Origin: Leptolyngbya sp. BL0902 | GTDB lineage: Bacteria; Cyanobacteriota; Cyanobacteriia; Phormidesmidales; Phormidesmidaceae | Reading direction: 5' to 3' | NCBI RefSeq assembly: GCF_016403105.1 | Contig: NZ_CP046155.1 | Location: forward strand, 124,001-188,000 | DNA: 64,000 nt | Shown: positions 1 to 7,730 of the stretch, piece after piece | How positions within the stretch are numbered: the stretch's first letter is position 1 | Layout: each line of letters opens with the position of its first letter | Position numbers and translations under genes: made by a program | The notes under the pieces: generated by a model | Database searches by the model: none | The model's input: only the letters and a program-made list of their open reading frames with translations | Told to the model about the DNA's origin: nothing

Positions 1-162
1 AACCACCGGGCCTCTGGGGGTGACGAACTGGTGCAGCTTCAGACTCCGGTGGATATGAGCCTAGAGCGGGCGCTAGAATACATCGGCCCCGATGAGCTGG
101 TGGAAATCACCCCTGAGTCCATTCGTCTGCGGAAACTGTCGAAGAAGCTGGTGAAGCGTTAA
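1..162 (+). CDS. typA: TypA/BipA ribosome-associated GTPase, C-terminal end (partial)
   Basis: The reading frame is open from base 1 to the TAA at 160-162 and gives the last 53 residues of a protein cut by the window edge. The tail contains [20 protein letters not shown] followed by SIRLRK. This matches the conserved C-terminal end of the translational GTPase TypA (BipA), which binds ribosomes during stress and at low temperature. The GTPase, EF-G-like and most of the C-terminal domains lie outside the window. The lysine/arginine-rich terminus is usual for the family. A small hairpin follows the stop codon. Confidence 0.85.
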   Translation, partial: NHRASGGDELVQLQTPVDMSLERALEYIGPDELVEITPESIRLRKLSKKLVKR

Positions 163-168
163 GGAAAG

Positions 169-191
169 GCGGTTCCTGTTCCTAGAACCGC
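169..191 (+). terminator. Short hairpin after typA
   Basis: GCGGTTC at 169-175 pairs with GAACCGC at 185-191 across a 9-base loop, seven bases after the typA stop. There is no clear T-run, so it is either a weak terminator or an mRNA 3' end structure. The rest of 192-405 contains nothing I recognise. Confidence 0.35.
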
Positions 192-405
192 TCTCCCAAC
201 AGCCCTGACCCTGACTCCAGCCTGACCGGGATGCTGCGGCTCCCGCACCTAGGCTGATCCAGGGTTGGGGCTGTTTCTGCATGGGTGGCCCGTGCGACTA
301 GCCGCCCCCCGTTCCGCCACGACTCGTCACACCCAGGATTCCCAATAGCGCCTGAGGCAGAGCCCGCCCCTGCCCTGGCGAGTCTTCGCTTACTTCCCCA
401 GGGGA

Positions 406-2667
406 TCAAACCTGCTCTAGCAAGGTCTCCTCGTTATCCGTTGACGAGGCCGCATCCAACAGCGTCAGCAAGGGGCCAACCTGTTCCTGACCGCTGACCG
501 CCAGATCGCTGTGACACAGGAAAACACGCTCGGTTGCACGACCCAGTAGATCGTGGAGGGTGCGCTCTAGACGAGCTTGGTGCAGGGCTTCGAGGTCGTC
601 GCTGCGCCAGGGTCGTCCGGCGTAGGAGGACAGAAAAATCGGAAAGCCAAACAGACTATCGGCGGACAGCCAGCGGGGGGAGCCCACATCCAGCCAAAAG
701 TGCCAGCGGTGGCGCATCCGTTGTAGGCGGTATTGGAACACGGTGGCGAGGACGACCCCCTGCTGAGCCGGGTCGAGGGGCTGGGCTGGATAGGGGTTGG
801 CGGCGACGGTGCCTTGACGCAGCAGGGTGATAAACCGTTCTGTGGCGCTGGTTTCAGGGATTAGGGCAGCGGCAGGATCGGGTAGCAGGGACGAAGACAA
901 TCCCGCGTGAAACCCATCGCCGCCGGGGGCTAGATTGAGCCTGTCTACCCGTCTGGAGAACTGGCCACGGGGGGATGAGGGCTGGCGCTGGCGTAGCTGT
1001 TCGTCCACCGTCCAGTATTGCTGGGCCGTTTCCACCAGTTCCCGTAGGGCGGTGAGCTGATCGGATGGGAGGTGATGGCCTCCGCCATAGAAGGTTTGAA
1101 TGGCCCGATCTAAAAAGCCCACCACGCCAGGGATAAACCGCTGCTGGCGCTGTTCCTGCTGCTGGGCAATCCACTGGCGCAGGTGGTTGTAGCACTGGGT
1201 GGCCCTATAACCAAGGCGATACCAACGCTCGAAGCGCTCCACGGGCAGCAGTTGGGGGCGATCTAGCTGGGGCGCAAAGCAATGATCCACGAGCAGTTCT
1301 GCCCGCACCGGATCAATCTGCACCGTATCAAACCAGGGAGCCACATCGGGGGGCTGGGGACGTTGGCTCAGTACCACCAGCATTTCCGCCACCGAGTCGG
1401 CATCGGCTAGGTGGCCCAGGTTGGGATAGACAAAGGTGATCAGCGTGAGTAAAGCCCGCACTAGGGGGGAGTGGATGAGGGGGCGCTGATCATTAAGGGA
1501 AGCGGCGGGAATGCCGTGGCTAAGCAGAATTTCCGCTAGGGTATAGCGGGCAATGGCGTCTAGCCCCGGCCCCAGGATGGCAATTTCTCCAGGCGTGACC
1601 TGCTTTGCAGCGACGGCTTGGGCAATCACCTCCCCCACCTGCCGCAACAGCGCCCCCCGCGAGACCGTTTGCAGGCTGTGAAAGGGCTCTAGGGGAGTGG
1701 GCATAGCTAGGGGATCGGCGACCCAATCCACCATGAGATCGGCCCAGGGGTTAGCTAGGTTGCCCAAGGGCGCAGGCAAGGTTTCTACCACAGCACAAGA
1801 TTCCCGCAATCCTTCCAGGCGGTCTGGGTCAGCTCGTACCCCCAGGCGCACCTTACCCTGGGGGTTCCAGGTTAGGGCTACGGGGCGGTGGTGGGCCATG
1901 AAAATCCGCAGCCATTCGGCAGTCACGGCGGGATATTCGTCTAGATCATCCACCCAAACGCCCCCATAGCGGGCGAGCAGCTTCTCTTGGTAGAGGGGAT
2001 GGGGCAGCAGGTAGCGCCAGTAGAGTTCTGTCATCACCCCGTAGGTGAGCAGGCTGTGGTTAAGGCACCAATCCCGCCACGCCATGAGGGCTTCTCCCAT
2101 GGTTCGCCATACGGCCTCTGGGGCAAATCCAGCGGGTATTCCTTCCGGCAGCAGGGTTGGCAGGTCTTCCACTGGGATAGTAGCCGCCGCCGCCATGTTG
2201 AAGAAGTCTAGGGCACGGCTCACGGTTTGGGAGACTGACCACCCCTCCACAGCCATCGACCCATCCCGCAGTTGTGCTTGCCAAAAACGGGTGGCAAATT
2301 CCTCCTCATTTTCGGGCCGAAGCTGTAGCGGAAACTGCGGCATCGGCCCCAGGTGCGGCACCAGCAGCGGCCAAAACAGCGTTACCTCGTCTTGGATGAA
2401 GCCGCTGGGGGTGGTGGTGTCAACTGGAATCTGGCCCTGGATGCGGCTGGCCAGGTAGTCGGCCAAGCTCAGCCGATTGTCGCCAATGGCAGCAAAGACT
2501 AGGACTGTTTGCCCTGGTGTGAGGGGGGAGGGCTGATCGGGATTAGCCCATTCCAAAAGCTGATCCACCAGCCAAGCGGTTTTGCCGCTGCCCGTTGGCC
2601 CCTCACACCAGCGCGGCCACCCTGCTGGGGAATGGGAAGCATGGGGTTGGGTTGAGGAGGCGATCAT
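406..2667 (-). CDS. AddB/UvrD-like ATPase (recombination-type protein)
   Basis: This 753-residue protein has a Walker A motif, GPTGSGKT, near its N-terminus and a Walker B-like stretch, GVWVDDLDEYP, about 230 residues later. A second half resembles the C-terminal RecA-like fold of superfamily 1 helicases, with EIAILGPGLDAIARYTLAEI followed by SLNDQRPLIHSPLVRALLTL. The overall plan resembles AddB/RecB-related proteins that cyanobacterial genomes often label recombinase. I see no complete SF1 motif set and no obvious PD-(D/E)XK nuclease, so helicase activity is not assured. The ATG at 2667 is preferred over an in-frame TTG at 2685. Another UvrD-like helicase lies at 19332-21695. DNA repair or recombination is an inference. 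Confidence 0.6.
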   Translation of the reverse strand: MIASSTQPHASHSPAGWPRWCEGPTGSGKTAWLVDQLLEWANPDQPSPLTPGQTVLVFAAIGDNRLSLADYLASRIQGQIPVDTTTPSGFIQDEVTLFWPLLVPHLGPMPQFPLQLRPENEEEFATRFWQAQLRDGSMAVEGWSVSQTVSRALDFFNMAAAATIPVEDLPTLLPEGIPAGFAPEAVWRTMGEALMAWRDWCLNHSLLTYGVMTELYWRYLLPHPLYQEKLLARYGGVWVDDLDEYPAVTAEWLRIFMAHHRPVALTWNPQGKVRLGVRADPDRLEGLRESCAVVETLPAPLGNLANPWADLMVDWVADPLAMPTPLEPFHSLQTVSRGALLRQVGEVIAQAVAAKQVTPGEIAILGPGLDAIARYTLAEILLSHGIPAASLNDQRPLIHSPLVRALLTLITFVYPNLGHLADADSVAEMLVVLSQRPQPPDVAPWFDTVQIDPVRAELLVDHCFAPQLDRPQLLPVERFERWYRLGYRATQCYNHLRQWIAQQQEQRQQRFIPGVVGFLDRAIQTFYGGGHHLPSDQLTALRELVETAQQYWTVDEQLRQRQPSSPRGQFSRRVDRLNLAPGGDGFHAGLSSSLLPDPAAALIPETSATERFITLLRQGTVAANPYPAQPLDPAQQGVVLATVFQYRLQRMRHRWHFWLDVGSPRWLSADSLFGFPIFLSSYAGRPWRSDDLEALHQARLERTLHDLLGRATERVFLCHSDLAVSGQEQVGPLLTLLDAASSTDNEETLLEQV

Positions 2668-2713
2668 GGCCACACCGCAGGACAAGGCTATAGCCCAACA
2701 TACCCCATTACAA

Positions 2714-2744
2714 AGCAGGGCAATCCCGTCGAGATTGCCCTGCT
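2714..2744 (-). terminator. Hairpin terminator after psb34
   Basis: An 11-bp perfect inverted repeat has AGCAGGGCAAT at 2714-2724 and its complement at 2734-2744. On the minus strand it follows the psb34 stop by 63 bases, and the descending arm is followed by TTTGTAAT. It could end the psb34 transcript before the next leftward gene. Confidence 0.5.
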
Positions 2745-2807
2745 GGTGGCCTTGAAGCAGCCTGAATTAACGTCGTCTTGCAGCCTAAGGCTCAAGCAAG
2801 GGGGAAA

Positions 2808-2978
2808 CTAGGAAACGGAAATTGCGACCACAAACAGGCCCACCACTAGCGCCGCCGCCAGACCACCCATGATGATGTAGTTACGCTTTTGGTTGGCCGT
2901 GGGCGGCTCCGCTTCGTACATCTTGGGTTCGTTGGCAAAGTTATTCAGGCGTCCGCCTTCTTCAGTGGTGTAGGGCAT
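2808..2978 (-). CDS. psb34: Psb34, photosystem II assembly small membrane protein
   Basis: This 56-residue protein begins MPYTTEEGGRLNNFANEP, continues with YEAEPPTANQKRNYI, and ends in one hydrophobic segment of about 18 residues. That layout, a soluble N-terminal arm plus a single transmembrane helix, is the hallmark of the Ssl1498 family, now called Psb34. Psb34 binds the CP47 side of photosystem II assembly intermediates and is related in sequence to high-light-inducible proteins. The ATG at 2978 has an AGGA-type ribosome site a few bases upstream. The gene lies downstream of the HAD phosphatase on the same strand, 100 bases away, and is followed by a hairpin. Confidence 0.88.
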   Translation of the reverse strand: MPYTTEEGGRLNNFANEPKMYEAEPPTANQKRNYIIMGGLAAALVVGLFVVAISVS

Positions 2979-3078
2979 GGTTAAGCATCCTTCCTAAAAC
3001 TTCACCTAGCTTAGCAAAGGTTGGTCGAGATCGCCCTGGGGGGATCCACCCTTGTCAAATAGGGTTTGATGTTGATGA

Positions 3079-3912
3079 CTACAGCAAAAACTGCTCAATA
3101 GCCACCGCCACGCCCTCTTCCTCCACGCCAGGAGCCACCCAGTCTGCCGCCTGCTGCACAGGGAGAGGGGCATCTCCCATGGCCACCCCCACCCCGGCAT
3201 AGCGCAGCATTTCCAGATCGTTGAAGTTGTCGCCCACGGTCATTACCTGTTCGGGCTTGAGGTCGAGCAGGTCTTCGGCCACAAAGCGCACGGCTTCCCC
3301 CTTGTTGGCGAGGGGATGGGTGGCCTCCACAAAGTAATCCACCGAGCGGGTGAGGTAGAGATCGGCGCTGGGATAGCGCTGCTCTAGATCCGCCAAAATC
3401 TGACCAATCAACGACGTGTTGCCGCTGAGGGCCAGGAGCTTAGTGGTTTCGAGGTGAGTCTGGTGATGCATCAGTGTGGTTAAATCCCCAACGGCTAACG
3501 GCTCAACGCCCGACCGTTCGGCATAGGCTTTGGTGTCATCAATGATGGCCCGCACGTGCAGTTGGTCGTCGATATAGAGATGAATGGACAACTCCTGCTG
3601 GGTCTCCAGGGGGGCGAGGTAGGCCAGCAAATCGAGGGCCAGGGCACGGGGTAGGGGAGCATGGCGGTGCAGGGTGTCGGTGCGCGGACATTTGATCAAG
3701 GCTCCCTGATAGGCCATCAGTGGCAGGGTAGACCCGACGGCCTGGTGAAACCGCAGGGCCGCCTGATACATCCGCCCGGTGGCAATGGCCACAGCAATGC
3801 CCCGCCGCTGGGCTTCGCCAATGGCCGCCAACACCCGAGGCGAAATGTCGTTAGATTCCCCCGCTAGGGTGCCGTCAATGTCTAGTACCAGCAGCCGAAT
3901 ATCTTGGGCCAT
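3079..3912 (-). CDS. HAD-superfamily phosphatase, Cof type
   Basis: This 277-residue protein has HAD motif I as VLDIDGTL (nucleophile Asp11, acid/base Asp13). It also has a cap region between motifs, a motif III lysine in LANKGEAVRF, and motif IV as TVGDNFNDLEML. This is the Cof/type IIB plan, which typically dephosphorylates small sugar phosphates or cofactors such as flavin or pyridoxal phosphates. The substrate cannot be read from the sequence. The open frame extends 33 codons upstream, but the ATG at 3912 places motif I at the usual distance from the N-terminus. It is soluble, with no signal peptide, and lies between the fructosamine-kinase-like gene and psb34 on the same strand. Confidence 0.82.
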   Translation of the reverse strand: MAQDIRLLVLDIDGTLAGESNDISPRVLAAIGEAQRRGIAVAIATGRMYQAALRFHQAVGSTLPLMAYQGALIKCPRTDTLHRHAPLPRALALDLLAYLAPLETQQELSIHLYIDDQLHVRAIIDDTKAYAERSGVEPLAVGDLTTLMHHQTHLETTKLLALSGNTSLIGQILADLEQRYPSADLYLTRSVDYFVEATHPLANKGEAVRFVAEDLLDLKPEQVMTVGDNFNDLEMLRYAGVGVAMGDAPLPVQQAADWVAPGVEEEGVAVAIEQFLL

Positions 3913-4123
3913 CGTTCCTCTCCCTGCGCCAACGCTACGATAGAGCCTATTATCCCTGGCTTCCGGAGCGTGTGAAGCCTGGAGGGCCTCCGTCCGTCGG
4001 GCAATCACCAAAGATCAGCCCATCGCCCAGTTTCCTCAGTCCTCAGATGCATCCTTGGCGTTGGGGAAGATCGACCTAAAAGACCGTTACCACCTTTGTC
4101 CTTAGCCCCTTGTTGCATCGATT

Positions 4124-4987
4124 TCAGCGCAGCAGTTGGTCAATCATGCGGTTGGCCTGGGCTTCGTAGCCGCCGCCAAACAAATTGAAGTGGTTGAGGA
4201 TGTGGTAGAGGTTGTACAAGGTTTTGCGCTGGGCATAGCCGCCATCCAGGGGGTAGGCCGCTTGGTAGCCCTCATAGAAAGCATTGGGAAAACGGCCAAA
4301 CAGTTCGGTCATAGCCAAATCGACTTCGCGATCCCCGTAGTAGGTGGCCGGATCGAGGATGACCGGATCACCCTCTGCCGTCACCGCCGCATTGCCCGAC
4401 CACAAATCGCCATGCACCAGGGCCGGACTGGGCTGATGGCCCGACAGCAACTCAGGTAGCGCAGCGATCAAGTCCTGCTGCTGAGGAAACCGTCCACCCC
4501 GCCGCCGAGCTAGGCGAAACTGGTACTCCAGCCGATGTTCGCGATAGAAAGCGAGCCAGCTTGTCGTCCAGGCATTGACCTGGGGCGTGGCTCCGATGGT
4601 GTTGTTCTGGTGCCAGCCAAACCCACGAGCACTGGTCACTCGGTGCATAGCCGCCAGATGTTCTCCCATGCGCCGCCAGGAACGTTCGCCAGAATGACCC
4701 AAATCCAGCCATTCCAGCACCAAGTAGGCCGAGGATTCAGCCGTACCCCAGCAGATGGGCCGAGGGACACGTATGGTCTGGCTGTCGTACATGTCCTTCA
4801 GGCCCAGGGCCTCCGCTTCAAACATGGCGACTTGGGTGGCGCTATTCAGCTTGAGGAAAAACCGCTGGCGACCATCGGTGATTTGATACGCCTGGTTAAT
4901 ACAGCCTCCGCCCACGGATCGACGGTCGGCCAGGGTGAAGGAGGTTCCCGTTTGAGCGCTGATGTGCTGGGCAATGGCAGTCCACAT
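4124..4987 (-). CDS. Fructosamine-3-kinase family protein
   Basis: This 287-residue protein has the aminoglycoside phosphotransferase-like kinase fold. Its features are a glycine turn SVGGGCINQAY at 24-34, the ATP-contacting Lys46 in FFLKLN, the catalytic loop HGDLWSGN at 192-199, and the metal-binding DPATYYGDREVDLAM starting at 212. These are diagnostic of the fructosamine kinase family, which phosphorylates ketoamine adducts of sugars on proteins so that they decompose (deglycation). In bacteria some members act on ribulosamines or free adducts, so the substrate is inferred. The length is typical. The ATG at 4987 was chosen because the domain begins directly after it, although the frame stays open to 5083. 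Confidence 0.85.
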   Translation of the reverse strand: MWTAIAQHISAQTGTSFTLADRRSVGGGCINQAYQITDGRQRFFLKLNSATQVAMFEAEALGLKDMYDSQTIRVPRPICWGTAESSAYLVLEWLDLGHSGERSWRRMGEHLAAMHRVTSARGFGWHQNNTIGATPQVNAWTTSWLAFYREHRLEYQFRLARRRGGRFPQQQDLIAALPELLSGHQPSPALVHGDLWSGNAAVTAEGDPVILDPATYYGDREVDLAMTELFGRFPNAFYEGYQAAYPLDGGYAQRKTLYNLYHILNHFNLFGGGYEAQANRMIDQLLR

Positions 4988-5434
4988 GGTTGATCGTCCA
5001 TCCAAGTTGCAAAGTTTGGTTAGGCCAGATGCCAACGCCAAGCCCAGACTACATGAAATTCGCCGCCAGAAAACCCCAGCCATGCCACAGGGATTGCTGG
5101 GGCTTTTCCGGAAAACTACGGTTCTTCATCAAAATTTTGTAAAGTTTATGTATACATGATTTTATCGTGAAGTTCACTGACATCCTCCGAAATACTAGGA
5201 ACTCAAGCTGAGCAGGGCGTCTATGGGTAGTTATGCCGTCATGCATTCGGCCAATTTTTGGAAAAATCAGCCGTTAAAAGACGATTTTAGGAACGTTTTA
5301 CGTTTTCCAGCGTCCTGGCTTAGTTAACCTGCGATTAGAGAGCAGTCAGGATTCCGTACTATCCGTAGAATGACGGAACTCTGTCCTGAAAGGCGGGTCT
5401 AGGGGTGAAAATCTGTCGTTTAGGGTTTTCACGC
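4988..5434. promoter_or_regulatory. Divergent intergenic region with two hairpins
   Basis: This 447-bp stretch separates the leftward kinase gene from the rightward secreted-protein cluster and is AT-richer than its neighbours. At 5071-5107, CCCCAGC and GCTGGGG form a stem flanked by AAAA and TTTT, a bidirectional terminator-like shape. It would lie in the 5' leader of the kinase mRNA and could act as an attenuator. At 5346-5389, TCAGGATTCCGT pairs with ACGGAA and TCCTGA around a five-base bulge, 46 bases before the first secreted-protein start. No protein-coding signal was found. Confidence 0.45.
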
Positions 5435-5899
5435 ATGAAGCCAATCCAACATGTGATGACTGGATTAGGTGCCGCTGCTCTGAGTATGGTGATGGCTCCC
5501 GCCTTCGCCAACACGGCTGTGGAGCAAGTGGGCACCCAATCTGCCACCATCAACGGAGACAATAACCAGGTTATTCAAACGATTAATCAGGTCAATGTGA
5601 ACCATCCTGGGCTAGGGCAAGGGCTGACCAATAATGCCCGACGAGTTTCAACCTCGACGAGCACCTCTGCCACTGTTCAAGATACATTTCAAGGCGCAAC
5701 CATTAACGGTTCTGGCAACGTGGTTTACCAAGAATCTACCCAGATTAATCAAGAACTGCGTAATCCACAGCGCCCTGCCCAGGCTCGTCCTGATCGAGGT
5801 AACTCTGATGATGATCGGGGTCGCGGGCGCGGCAATAGTCAAAACCAAGGCGGCAACAATCAAAATCAAGGTCGCCGCAATTCTGGAAGCAACAAGTAG
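5435..5899 (+). CDS. Secreted curlin-like repeat protein A
   Basis: This 154-residue protein has a clear signal peptide (hydrophobic core at residues 8-22, AFA cleavage site near 25). It carries two 20-residue blocks, at 35-54 and 86-105, with the pattern Q-x-A-T-I-N-G-x-x-N-x-V-x-Q-x3-Q-[IV]-N. The spacing of Gly, Asn, Val/Ala and Gln resembles curlin repeats of the amyloid subunits CsgA and CsgB, but there are only two repeats and the phasing differs. The C-terminal 45 residues are disordered, Arg/Gly/Asn/Gln-rich and basic. The ATG at 5435 was preferred to 5405 because it places the signal peptide first. The repeats occur in the same register in the next gene. Function unknown; a surface or matrix protein is an inference. 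Confidence 0.75.
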   Translation: MKPIQHVMTGLGAAALSMVMAPAFANTAVEQVGTQSATINGDNNQVIQTINQVNVNHPGLGQGLTNNARRVSTSTSTSATVQDTFQGATINGSGNVVYQESTQINQELRNPQRPAQARPDRGNSDDDRGRGRGNSQNQGGNNQNQGRRNSGSNK

Positions 5900-5964
5900 A
5901 AGCTGGCTTTTTGTCACTTCTCAACTGGATAGTGGTGTTATCCCTTATCCATCTAAACCTAGGC

Positions 5965-6007
5965 AACGGCCATCATTCCATGGAAAGATTTATCCATGAT
6001 GGCTGTT
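5965..6007 (+). terminator. Hairpin downstream of secreted protein A
   Basis: GCCATCAT and ATGATGGC form the outer stem, and CATGGA with TCCATG offers an alternative inner stem. It starts 66 bases after the stop codon and is followed by AAAA rather than T, so it may be an mRNA 3' structure. The rest of 5900-6341 is AT-rich non-coding DNA with no gene I can support; it probably holds the promoter of the next gene. Confidence 0.4.
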
Positions 6008-6341
6008 AAAACCAGAGGTTTAGGGCTCACTAAGAGCAACAAATAGGAAGTTAACGACCCACAAACTTTCCTCCAAAAAAGATGGATTGACCTCAAAAAA
6101 CCTGGAACTTTTCAGTTTTTTAATCCGTCTAAAGATATGAACAAGAGAAAACCAATATCACTGAAAAAGAAGCCAAAAACACCTTGAATTTTGCGATTCA
6201 GTTGTTGATGGTCATGACAATTCTTGCTTCTGATATCTGTGGTCATTGGGATGGGTGTCTGTGGCCTTTCAGAACCATTTTTTGCTCTTGTTCAGGTTTT
6301 CATGATTTCTCATTTCCGTAAACTTTGTTGAGGATTTTCCC

Positions 6342-6710
6342 ATGTTGAAGAACGTATCTATTTTGGGTCTTCTGAGTGCTGCAACCCTGGGTGTGGTGGC
6401 CCTTCCCGCCAGCGCCGATACGGCGGTAATTCAGCAGGGCACCCAAGATGTTTTCATTCAAGGCGATGACAACTCGGCGGTGCAACGCTCTCAGCAAATT
6501 AACCGGATTGAAGTGAACCGTGAACGGTCTAGCCGGGGAGCTGGGAACACTGGCATTGTGCAGGATATCTATCAAGGCGGCACCATTGTGGGTGATGACA
6601 ATGAGGCCTACCAAGAAAGCAACCAAATTAATGTGATCCAAGATCGCAGCCGTCCCAGCCAGAGCCAAGGCCGGGGCCGCAGCGGTCGGGTTGAGGTACG
6701 TCAGCGCTAA
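6342..6710 (+). CDS. Secreted curlin-like repeat protein B
   Basis: This 122-residue protein is a paralogue of the gene at 5435. A signal peptide ends near PASA-D at residue 25. Two repeats follow: QDVFIQGDDNSAVQRSQQIN at 35-54 and QGGTIVGDDNEAYQESNQIN at 78-97. The first repeat sits at exactly the same residue numbers as in protein A. The tail is again short, disordered and Arg/Gln/Ser-rich. There is no cysteine and no membrane anchor. The repeat pattern G-D-x-N-x-[AV]-x-Q-x3-Q recalls curlin motifs, so stacking beta-strands are plausible but unproven. The genes are 442 bp apart, so they are probably transcribed separately. Confidence 0.75.
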   Translation: MLKNVSILGLLSAATLGVVALPASADTAVIQQGTQDVFIQGDDNSAVQRSQQINRIEVNRERSSRGAGNTGIVQDIYQGGTIVGDDNEAYQESNQINVIQDRSRPSQSQGRGRSGRVEVRQR

Positions 6711-6718
6711 TTTCCGGC

Positions 6719-6803
6719 CAGACGATCACAGCCAGCGCAGACCAGGAATCTTCACCACCGTCAGGCAGGATGCTTCCTCAAGGCGCTAGGGTGTGATCGT
6801 CTG
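6719..6803. repeat. Perfect 12-bp inverted repeat enclosing an 85-base structure
   Basis: CAGACGATCACA at 6719-6730 is the exact reverse complement of 6792-6803. Further complementary segments lie inside: AGCGC at 6734-6738 with GCGCT at 6784-6788, and AGGAA with TTCCT nearer the loop. The whole can fold into one long interrupted hairpin that begins eight bases after the stop of secreted protein B. No T-run follows. It may be a long 3' end structure, a small RNA or a miniature palindromic element. Confidence 0.6.
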
Positions 6804-6875
6804 ATTGATGGCCTTGCCCTGTGGGGTGGGGCCAGATCCATCACTCAGCCCCACCCTTGGGGCGAAGGAGAACCA

Positions 6876-7217
6876 ATGATAACGGTATGTATGAAAGCCG
6901 CGATGGTAACGGTACTGCTTCTGGGGGCAACGGCTCCGGCAGCCTTGGCTAATGGCATTTCTATCCAGACGGATCGGGTTCAGGTGCGGGTGAATGACAA
7001 CGGCGGGGTGCAGATCCGTACCTCGGCGAGTCCTCCGGTTATCTTTAATGCCGATGCTGATCTGCCCGCTGTGCGATCCAATCTACCCGCCTCCCAGTCT
7101 TCGGGGGTGCGGTGTGCTGTGCGGTCGCAGAGCAGCCATAGCCAAGTCCAGAGCGTCACGCCTTCAGGCGACCGCATTTATACCGAAAACTACAGCACCA
7201 TTCGGGTGTGCCAGTAG
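6876..7217 (+). CDS. Small secreted protein with two cysteines
   Basis: This 113-residue protein is preceded by a good ribosome site, AAGGAG at 6865-6870, five bases before the ATG. A signal peptide (core AAMVTVLLLGATAPAALA) ends near residue 25. The mature part starts with beta-prone SIQTDRVQVRVNDNGGVQIR and ends with a two-cysteine segment (GVRCAVRS ... STIRVCQ) that could form a disulfide. I do not recognise a family. It is the third of four consecutive secreted-protein genes on the plus strand, and only 23 bases separate its stop from the next start, so those two are probably cotranscribed. Confidence 0.65.
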   Translation: MITVCMKAAMVTVLLLGATAPAALANGISIQTDRVQVRVNDNGGVQIRTSASPPVIFNADADLPAVRSNLPASQSSGVRCAVRSQSSHSQVQSVTPSGDRIYTENYSTIRVCQ

Positions 7218-7240
7218 TGTCTCTTACTTGCCATAGCGCC

Positions 7241-7624
7241 ATGAATAAACCTCAGGTTATGTTGGGGGGTCTGCTGTCCTTGGGGGCCTCTCTGGTTTTC
7301 GTTCCATCGGCTTCAGCCCAGTGCGTGGTGGCCGATGTCTCTATCCAAGCGGCGATCCATGGTGGCCCGCCCGCCGAACAGGTGAATGACGTGGTGATTG
7401 ATACGCCCGATCAGTGCCGAGGCAACACAAGCGTTAGCACCAGCCGCCAAATCCAGGTGGGAGGTACGGGCGAGGTGCGCCAAGTGCGCCAAAGCCGTCA
7501 CCAAATTCGCAATGGCTCTGCCGAGTCTAACCGTCCGGCAGGCCCTGCGGTGGTTGTCCCTGTGGGAGTACAGGTGGATGTTCACAACGCCGCCGATACT
7601 CTGCGTACCCGTTCGCAGCCCTAG
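7241..7624 (+). CDS. Small secreted protein, fourth of the cluster
   Basis: This 127-residue protein starts MNKPQVMLGGLLSLGASLVF and has a signal peptide ending at ASA-Q. The mature N-terminus carries two cysteines (QCVVADVS and TPDQCRGN). It is followed by a Gln/Arg/Ser-rich region with alternating beta-type residues (STSRQIQVGGTGEVRQVRQS) reminiscent of the two curlin-like neighbours but without their repeat. The ATG at 7241 is preferred to the overlapping GTG at 7208 because the signal peptide then starts at residue 1. The family is not recognised. A shared envelope role with the three upstream genes is inferred from position and export signals. Confidence 0.6.
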   Translation: MNKPQVMLGGLLSLGASLVFVPSASAQCVVADVSIQAAIHGGPPAEQVNDVVIDTPDQCRGNTSVSTSRQIQVGGTGEVRQVRQSRHQIRNGSAESNRPAGPAVVVPVGVQVDVHNAADTLRTRSQP

Positions 7625-7639
7625 CGGATAGCGTCCAAG

Positions 7640-7660
7640 TCCCCCTTTTTGTGAGGGGGA
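7640..7660. repeat. TCCCCC/GGGGGA palindrome
   Basis: TCCCCC and GGGGGA flank TTTTTGTGA shortly after the stop at 7624. This shape is a common dispersed palindrome in cyanobacteria and could also stop transcription before the LRR-kinase gene. Confidence 0.45.
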
Positions 7661-7730
7661 TACAGGATTGCCAGCGAATCTGGCCAAGGGATGGCACACT
7701 GGGCACAGTTCTTCCCAGTTTCCTGCATTT

